DNA of 19,265 bases from an uncultured Ruminococcus sp. (GTDB lineage: Bacteria; Bacillota; Clostridia; Oscillospirales; CAG-272). This document shows, one piece after another, positions 13,880-19,265 of the stretch. The stretch is taken from positions 1 to 19,265 of the forward strand of contig CACZSA010000156.1 in the NCBI GenBank assembly GCA_902783705.1, given 5' to 3'. The translations under genes were made by a program, and so were the position numbers. Positions within the stretch are counted from its first letter, which is position 1. The number at the start of each line of letters is the position of its first letter. Under the pieces are notes generated by a model. It was not told where the DNA came from, made no database searches, and was given only the letters and a program-made list of their open reading frames with translations.

Positions 13880-16057
13880 ATGCCCATCACCTTCTTCGAG
13901 GACAAAAAAATCCTCAAGCTCGACACCTCCGCCTCCACCTGCATCCTGAAGATCTGGGACGAAGGCTACCTCCTCTGCCTCTATTACGGCGCAAAGATCC
14001 CGGACGCGAATTTCGACGGCTATGAATTCCGCGACTGGGCCTCCTCGTTCTCCCCGCGCAACGAGACCATTGGCGAGGGTGTCTTCTCCCCCGACACCGC
14101 GCCTCTCGAATATTCCGGCTTCGGCACGGGCGACTTCCGCAAGTCCGCCGCCGCGATCCGCAACGCCGACGGCAACGACGCGACCGATTTCCGCTATGTC
14201 TGTCATGAAATCGCCTCCGGCGCGAAGAAGCCCGCGGGGATGCCCGGTCTCTGGGTGACGCGGGAGGACGACGCGGAAACGCTCGACATCCTCATGCGGG
14301 ACAGCACGACCGGCGCGGAGCTCACGCTGCACTATGTCGTCTTCGCGAATCATCCCGCTCTCGTCCGCTTCGTAACGCTGAAAAACGCCTCGGACAAGCC
14401 GCTCGAGATCGAAAAGCTCTACTCCGCCTCCGTCCAGCTCACGACGATGGACTTCGACTTCCTCCACCTCTACGGCCGCTGGGGAGCCGAGCGGAATATG
14501 GCGAGAACGCCGCTCGAGCACGGGCATCAGTCCCTCTCCTCCACGCGCGGCTCGTCCTCGCACTATCACAATCCCTTCGCCGCCCTTGTTCGCCACGGCG
14601 CGACGGAGGACACGGGCGACGTCTACGGCTTCAACCTCGTCTATTCCGGCTCGTTCGACATCACGGCGGACGTCGACTACTACGAGACCACCCGCGTGAA
14701 CATGGGCATCAATCCGGACGGCTTCCTTTGGCATCTGGAGCCCGGCGAGACGTTCGACACGCCCGAAGCGGTCCTCGTCTTCTCCGAAGAGGGTCTCGGC
14801 GGCATGTCCCGCGCCTTCCACCGTCTCTATCTCGAACACCTCATCCGCGGAAAATACCGCACCGAAAAGCGTCCGCTCCTCATCAACTCCTGGGAGGCCG
14901 CGTTCTTTGATTTCGACACGGACAAGCTCGTCTCGTTCGCCGAGCGTGCGAAGGAAATCGGCATCGACATGCTCGTCATGGACGACGGCTGGTTCGGACG
15001 CCGCAACAACGACACCTCCTCCCTCGGCGACTGGTGGGTCAACGAGGACAAGCTCCCCGGAGGGCTCGGCGTCCTCATTGACCGCGTGAATGCCCTCGGA
15101 CTGAAATTCGGCATCTGGTACGAGCCCGAGATGATCTCCCCGGATTCCGACCTCTTCCGCGCGCATCCCGACTGGTGCCTCCATGTGCCCGGCCGCCCGA
15201 ACTCCATCGCCCGCCATCAGTACGTCATCGACATGTCGCGCGAGGACGTCCGAGAGAACCTCTGGGCGCAGATCAACGCGGTGCTGTCGAAATATAAGAT
15301 CGACTACGTGAAGTGGGACTTCAACCGCAATCTCTCTGAGGCCGGATCCGCCCTGCTGTCCGCTCCGCGCGGCGAGGAGGTCTTCCACCGCTTCGTGCTC
15401 GGCACCTACGAGCTCATGGGACGCCTCACCGAGACCTATCCGGATCTTCTGCTCGAGAACTGCTCGGGCGGCGGCGGACGCTTCGATCCCGGCATGCTCT
15501 ATTTCTCCCCGCAGATCTGGGCGTCGGACAACACGGACCCGCTCGAACGCATCGCCATCCAGTTCGGCACCTCGCTCTGCTATCCCGCCTCCACCATGGG
15601 CGCGCACGTTTCGATGAGCCGCCGCGCGGGATTTGAGACGAAGGGCAACGTCGCGATGTGGGGCACCTTCGGCTACGAGCTCGACCCGAACCGCTTGACC
15701 GAAAAGGACCTCGAGATCGTGAAGGGACAGGTCGCGGAATACCACAAGTATTACGAGCTGATCCACTACGGCGATCTCTACCGCGTCATCGATCCGTGGG
15801 ACGATGCCTTCCGCTCCGCGTGGGAATTCGTCTCCCCGGACAAAAAGGAAGCGCTCTACACCGAGGTCATCCTGCGCTACCGCCACTGCCCGACGCATTT
15901 CGTGCGCTTCCGCGGCCTCGATCCGCAGAAGATCTACACCCTCGAGAGCACCGGACAGAAATACTCCGGCGCGCTGCTCATGAAAGCCGGACTGAACCTC
16001 TCCCGCTGCCCGTCCGGGACCGGCGAGAGCTTCAAGCTTCACTTCATCGCCGACTGA
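13880..16057 (+). CDS. GH36-family alpha-galactosidase
   Basis: This 725-aa protein matches the length of bacterial GH36 alpha-galactosidases (about 720-745), which hydrolyse terminal alpha-D-galactose from raffinose-type sugars and galactosylated polysaccharides with retention. An N-terminal beta-sandwich (to about residue 320) precedes the (beta/alpha)8 barrel. The barrel shows LLINSWEAAFFDF (333-345), MDDGWFGRRNND (367-378), the nucleophile Asp480 in YVKWDFNR, LENCSGGGGRFDPGML (525-540) and the acid/base Asp550 in WASDNTDP. No signal peptide, so it is cytoplasmic and probably tetrameric like AgaA-type enzymes (family knowledge). AAAGGAG lies 7 nt before the start at 13880. The GH127 gene follows after 21 nt. 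The order suggests joint use of galactose- and arabinose-bearing plant glycans. Confident identification. Confidence 0.95.
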   Translation: MPITFFEDKKILKLDTSASTCILKIWDEGYLLCLYYGAKIPDANFDGYEFRDWASSFSPRNETIGEGVFSPDTAPLEYSGFGTGDFRKSAAAIRNADGNDATDFRYVCHEIASGAKKPAGMPGLWVTREDDAETLDILMRDSTTGAELTLHYVVFANHPALVRFVTLKNASDKPLEIEKLYSASVQLTTMDFDFLHLYGRWGAERNMARTPLEHGHQSLSSTRGSSSHYHNPFAALVRHGATEDTGDVYGFNLVYSGSFDITADVDYYETTRVNMGINPDGFLWHLEPGETFDTPEAVLVFSEEGLGGMSRAFHRLYLEHLIRGKYRTEKRPLLINSWEAAFFDFDTDKLVSFAERAKEIGIDMLVMDDGWFGRRNNDTSSLGDWWVNEDKLPGGLGVLIDRVNALGLKFGIWYEPEMISPDSDLFRAHPDWCLHVPGRPNSIARHQYVIDMSREDVRENLWAQINAVLSKYKIDYVKWDFNRNLSEAGSALLSAPRGEEVFHRFVLGTYELMGRLTETYPDLLLENCSGGGGRFDPGMLYFSPQIWASDNTDPLERIAIQFGTSLCYPASTMGAHVSMSRRAGFETKGNVAMWGTFGYELDPNRLTEKDLEIVKGQVAEYHKYYELIHYGDLYRVIDPWDDAFRSAWEFVSPDKKEALYTEVILRYRHCPTHFVRFRGLDPQKIYTLESTGQKYSGALLMKAGLNLSRCPSGTGESFKLHFIAD

Positions 16058-16078
16058 CAACGGGAAAGGAGACACACT

Positions 16079-17893
16079 ATGATTTTCGACCATCGATTTG
16101 TGACCCTCACGGGCGGCTACTGGCGCGAGAAATACGACCTCAACCGCGACGTGACCATGAAGGCGGTGTACGACCGCTTCGACGAATCCGGACGGATCGC
16201 GGCCTTCCGCTGCGACTGGAAAGAGGGCATGCCGAACCGCCCGCACATTTTCTGGGATTCGGACGTGGCGAAGTGGATGGAAGGCGCAGCGTACCTGCTG
16301 GAGAAGGAGAACATCCCCGCGCTCGAGGAAAAGGTCGAGGCCCTCATCGACGAGATCGAGCGCAACCAGCACGAGGACGGGTATTTCAACATCTTCTACA
16401 CCGTCGTCGAGCCGGAAAAGCGCTGGACCAACCGAGACTGCCACGAGCTCTACTGCGCCGGACACCTGATGGAGGCCGCCTGCGCCTACTACAACGCGAC
16501 GGGCCGCGACCGCTTCCTGCGCTGCATGATGAAGTACGCCGACTACATCGCGAAGGTCTTCATGGAGGAGCACTCTGCGGCGTTCAACACCCCCGGTCAC
16601 GAGGAAATCGAGCTCGCGCTCTATAAAATGTACAAAACGACGGGCGAGCCGCGGTTCTACGAGCTGATGAAATACTTCCTCGAAACCCGCGGACAGCCCG
16701 ACAACCATGAAGCGCAGATCTTCGCCGCTCCTCACTACGCGCAGTCCCACGCCCCGATCCGGGAACAGCATGAGGCGTTCGGTCACTCCGTGCGCGCGAT
16801 GTACCTCTATTCCGGCATGGCGGATTACGCGGCGGAATCCGGCGACCCCGTCCTCCTCGACGCCTGCCGCGCGCTCTTCGAAGATGTGACGCGGCGCAAG
16901 ATGTACGTCACGGGCGGCATCGGATCGACCAACATCGGCGAGGCGTTCACGATCCCCTACGACCTTCCGAACGCCAAGGCCTACACCGAGACCTGCGCGT
17001 CGATCGGTCTGATGTTCTTTGCGAACCGCCTCTTCCGCGCGGATCCCGAGCGCACCTCGGCCTATGCCGACGCAGTGGAGCGCGAGATGTACAACGGCGC
17101 GCTCTCCGGCCTCTCCCTCGACGGCGAGAAGTTCTTCTACGAGAATCCGCTTGAAATCAACCTCACCGAACGGCACCGCATCACCGCGACGAACGACGGC
17201 GAGCACTGGCCGATTGCCGAGCGCGTGCGCATCTTCGGGTGCTCCTGCTGCCCGCCGAACCTCAACCGTCTCCTCCCCGCGATAGGCGACTACTTCTACG
17301 CCTACGACGAGAGCGAGGGCGCAGTCTGGGTCAATCAGTTCGGCACGAGCGTCTTCGAGCGCGACGGGGTGAAGGTCACGCAGACGACGGACTACCCGAT
17401 GGACGGGACGGTGAAGATCATCTCGAACGTCCCGGTCTACGTCCGCATCCCCGGATGGTGCCGGAAATTCACCGCCGACCGTCCGCACGACGACTGCCAC
17501 GGCTACGCGAAGTTCGACGCGGGCGAGATCACCGTCACCTTTGAGATGAAGCCGTTCCTGCTCGCCGCCAATCCGCGCGTGACGCCGAACCTCGGACGCG
17601 CCGTTCTCTGCCGCGGACCGATCGTGTACTGCGCTGAGGCAGTCGACAACGGAGGCGGCGTCCACACGCTGTACTTCGACCGGACCCGGGTGCACGACGC
17701 CCGCGTCTCCCGTGTCTCAGGCATCCCGCTCCCGGTCATCGACCTCGACGGACTCCGCATGGAGGACACGGACGGCGCGCTCTATGCCCCGCTCGACGAA
17801 CGCTTCACCCCCGCCGGGATCCGGCTCATCCCCTACTGCTGCTTCGCCAACCGCGGAGAGAGCGACATGCTCGTCTGGCTCCCGGTTCGCTGA
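16079..17893 (+). CDS. GH127-family beta-L-arabinofuranosidase
   Basis: This 604-aa protein is a DUF1680/GH127 enzyme. The family founder, HypBA1 of Bifidobacterium longum, removes beta-1,2-linked L-arabinofuranose using a zinc-bound cysteine nucleophile. The equivalent residues are all visible: acid/base Glu288 in TNIGEAF, zinc ligands Glu304 and Cys306 in YTETCASIG, and Cys390-Cys391 in GCSCCPPN, of which Cys390 would be the nucleophile. The N-terminal (alpha/alpha)6 barrel is followed by beta-sandwich domains (from about residue 400). The length is somewhat shorter than HypBA1 (658 aa), mainly at the C-terminal end. No signal peptide. AAAGGAG lies 7 nt before the start. Second gene of the GH36 operon, with a terminator directly after it. 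Beta-L-arabinofuranose occurs in plant hydroxyproline-rich glycoproteins and RG-II, fitting the neighbouring enzymes. Confidence 0.94.
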   Translation: MIFDHRFVTLTGGYWREKYDLNRDVTMKAVYDRFDESGRIAAFRCDWKEGMPNRPHIFWDSDVAKWMEGAAYLLEKENIPALEEKVEALIDEIERNQHEDGYFNIFYTVVEPEKRWTNRDCHELYCAGHLMEAACAYYNATGRDRFLRCMMKYADYIAKVFMEEHSAAFNTPGHEEIELALYKMYKTTGEPRFYELMKYFLETRGQPDNHEAQIFAAPHYAQSHAPIREQHEAFGHSVRAMYLYSGMADYAAESGDPVLLDACRALFEDVTRRKMYVTGGIGSTNIGEAFTIPYDLPNAKAYTETCASIGLMFFANRLFRADPERTSAYADAVEREMYNGALSGLSLDGEKFFYENPLEINLTERHRITATNDGEHWPIAERVRIFGCSCCPPNLNRLLPAIGDYFYAYDESEGAVWVNQFGTSVFERDGVKVTQTTDYPMDGTVKIISNVPVYVRIPGWCRKFTADRPHDDCHGYAKFDAGEITVTFEMKPFLLAANPRVTPNLGRAVLCRGPIVYCAEAVDNGGGVHTLYFDRTRVHDARVSRVSGIPLPVIDLDGLRMEDTDGALYAPLDERFTPAGIRLIPYCCFANRGESDMLVWLPVR

Positions 17894-17902
17894 ATCCATC
17901 CG

Positions 17903-17942
17903 GAAACGGAGCGCCTCAAAACCGCTCCGTTTCTTCTTTTTT
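17903..17942 (+). terminator. Intrinsic terminator of the GH36-GH127 operon
   Basis: An 11-bp perfect stem GAAACGGAGCG/CGCTCCGTTTC (17903-17913 with 17923-17933) with a 9-nt loop is followed by TTCTTTTTT. It begins 9 nt after the GH127 stop codon. Confidence 0.92.
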
Positions 17943-17957
17943 CATTCTGTTTCCCTC

Positions 17958-17986
17958 TTGAAAATCGCTCCCCGGTGTGTTACAAT
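17958..17986 (+). promoter_or_regulatory. Sigma-A promoter for ligA
   Basis: TTGAAA (17958-17963), a 17-bp spacer, TACAAT (17981-17986), followed by a start codon about 42 bp downstream. It lies after the GH127 terminator, so ligA is transcribed separately from the glycosidases. Confidence 0.8.
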
Positions 17987-18028
17987 GGGGTATCGAACAG
18001 AAGACCATACAGAAGAAGGAATCCCTCC

Positions 18029-19265
18029 ATGGCAAACGAACCGAAGGATCTCCGGGCAAGGGCAGAAGAGCTGCGGCGCATCCTCACGCGCGCATCGGAG
18101 CTCTACTACAACCAGGACGCCCCGGAGATGTCCGATTACGAATACGACATGCTCTTCGAAGAGCTGAAGCAGCTGGAGATTGCGCATCCCGAGCTCGACG
18201 ATCCGAACTCCCCCACCCACCGCGTCGGCGGCGCGCCGTCGGAGAAATTCGAGAAGATCACCCATCCCGTGAAGATGGGAAGCCTCTCGGACGTCTTTTC
18301 CGAAGAAGAGATGCGCGCGTTTCTCGAGAGGACGACGAAGACCCTCACGGACGCGGGGATCGATCCCGCCGAGATCCTCTACTCCGTCGAGCCGAAAATC
18401 GACGGGCTGTCCGTCTCGCTGACCTATGAATCCGGGCGGCTGACCCTCGGCGCGACCCGCGGGGACGGGACGGTCGGAGAGAATGTGACGGAGAACATCC
18501 GCACCATCGCCGGGATCCCGCACGCCCTCCCGGAGCCGCTTGATCTGACGGTCCGCGGCGAGGTCTACATGCCCCGGGCGGTCTTCGAGCGGATCAACGC
18601 GGAGAAGGAAAAGGCGGGCGAGCGGCTCTTCGCCAATCCCCGGAACGCGGCGGCGGGCTCCCTCCGTCGGCTCGATCCGAAGGAGACGGCGGCGGCGCAC
18701 CTCGATATCTTCGTCTTCAACTACCAGACGGGCTCCCTCTACGCGGACGGGCACGAACCCGCGACCCACGCCGAGACCATTGAGCGGATCGGCGCACTCG
18801 GGTTCCACCGCATCGACATCCGCGCCCTCACCGCCTCCCCGGACGAGGTGATCGACGCCATCCGGAAAATCGGCGAGGCGCGCGACAGCCTGCCCTACGA
18901 CATCGACGGCGCGGTCGTGAAGATCAATTCCCTCGCGCAGCGGACGATCGTCGGTGAGAATCCCTCTACCCCGAAATGGGCCGCGGCGTTCAAATATCCG
19001 CCGGAGCAGAAGAAGACGAAACTCCTCGAGATCCGCGCGAATGTCGGACGCACCGGTGTCCTCACGCCGCTCGCGATCCTCGAGCCCGTGCGGCTGGCGG
19101 GAACGACGGTTTCCCGCGCGACGCTGCACAACATCGACATCATCCGCGAGCGGGATATCCGTCTCGGCGACACGGTCGTCGTGCAGAAGGCGGGCGACAT
19201 CATCCCCGAGATCATCGGCTCGGTCCGGGAGGCGCGCACGGGGGACGAGATCCCCTACGCCTTCC
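18029..19265 (+). CDS. ligA: NAD-dependent DNA ligase LigA (3' end outside window)
   Basis: The first 412 codons are present, of an expected total of about 660-680. LigA seals nicks during replication and repair using NAD+. The N-terminal Ia region (YYNQDAPEMSDYEYDMLFEEL, with the NAD-binding Tyr/Asp residues) is followed by the adenylation domain with the nucleotidyl-lysine Lys123 in EPKIDGLS. Further motifs are RGDGTVGENVTENIRTI, RGEVYM, FANPRNAAAGSLRRLDP, DGAVVKIN and KWAAAFKYPPE, and the OB-fold has begun (VGRTGVLTPLAILEPVRLAGTTVSRATLHN, VVQKAGDIIPEI). AGAAGGAA precedes the start by about 8 nt. The zinc finger, HhH and BRCT domains lie beyond the window. A housekeeping gene, transcribed from its own promoter. 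Identification is secure. Confidence 0.98.
   Translation, partial: MANEPKDLRARAEELRRILTRASELYYNQDAPEMSDYEYDMLFEELKQLEIAHPELDDPNSPTHRVGGAPSEKFEKITHPVKMGSLSDVFSEEEMRAFLERTTKTLTDAGIDPAEILYSVEPKIDGLSVSLTYESGRLTLGATRGDGTVGENVTENIRTIAGIPHALPEPLDLTVRGEVYMPRAVFERINAEKEKAGERLFANPRNAAAGSLRRLDPKETAAAHLDIFVFNYQTGSLYADGHEPATHAETIERIGALGFHRIDIRALTASPDEVIDAIRKIGEARDSLPYDIDGAVVKINSLAQRTIVGENPSTPKWAAAFKYPPEQKKTKLLEIRANVGRTGVLTPLAILEPVRLAGTTVSRATLHNIDIIRERDIRLGDTVVVQKAGDIIPEIIGSVREARTGDEIPYAF

Noticed and set aside
13805..17695. A 1296-codon open frame antisense to the GH36 and GH127 genes
   Set aside because: It mirrors two clearly recognisable genes, is rich in Arg/Val/Glu/Gly from strong GC3 bias, has no recognisable domain and spans the junction of the two sense genes. 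It is a coding shadow.
1..19265. CRISPR arrays, tRNA or rRNA genes, insertion sequences or prophage genes
   Set aside because: I saw no regularly spaced repeats, no tRNA-like cloverleaf sequences in the gaps, and no transposase, integrase or phage motifs in any supported gene.

Overview
The window looks like chromosomal DNA from a GC-rich member of the Clostridia (Bacillota), probably a gut or other fibre-degrading anaerobe. The reasons are AGGAGG-type ribosome binding sites, near-consensus sigma-A promoters with 17-bp spacers, a Gram-positive amino-acid-type ABC transporter with a lipoprotein binding protein, RNase Y, and a dense set of glycoside hydrolases that lack signal peptides. The species cannot be fixed from sequence alone. 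Strong third-position GC produces long antisense open frames that I treat as shadows.

Layout. (1) 1-5233, minus strand: a three-gene operon encoding a GH78 alpha-L-rhamnosidase, an alpha/beta-hydrolase esterase and a GH95 alpha-fucosidase-type enzyme (cut by the window edge). The last two overlap by ATGA. (2) 5234-5474: two divergent near-consensus promoters. (3) 5475-7120, plus strand: a GH43 enzyme followed by an MBL-fold metal-dependent hydrolase gene with a one-base frameshift, ending in a bidirectional terminator. (4) 7183-10332, minus strand: a polar-amino-acid-type ABC transporter operon (binding protein, permease, ATPase) ending in an HSL-type esterase. (5) 10547-11839, plus strand: a membrane SPFH/band-7 protein and a small Arc-like DNA-binding protein. 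(6) 11986-13527, minus strand: RNase Y with an approximately 200-nt leader. (7) 13880-17893, plus strand: GH36 alpha-galactosidase and GH127 beta-L-arabinofuranosidase. (8) 18029 to the end: NAD-dependent DNA ligase LigA, cut by the window edge.

How it works together. The five glycosidases (rhamnose, fucose, arabinofuranose and galactose specificities) plus an esterase fit cytoplasmic trimming of imported plant-cell-wall (pectin side-chain, arabinogalactan or hydroxyproline-rich glycoprotein) oligosaccharides. No sugar transporter or pathway regulator lies in the window.

The most unusual item is the ABC binding protein at 9547-10332. Its type-3 SBP fold is written in permuted order: the second half of the usual sequence comes directly after the lipoprotein signal, and the usual N-terminal half comes last. 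It also has Val where the usual ligand-carboxylate-binding Arg is expected. Second-tier observations are the one-base disruption of the MBL hydrolase gene, an operator-like tandem palindrome at the start site of the SPFH/Arc operon, and an intra-operon hairpin between the binding protein and permease genes.
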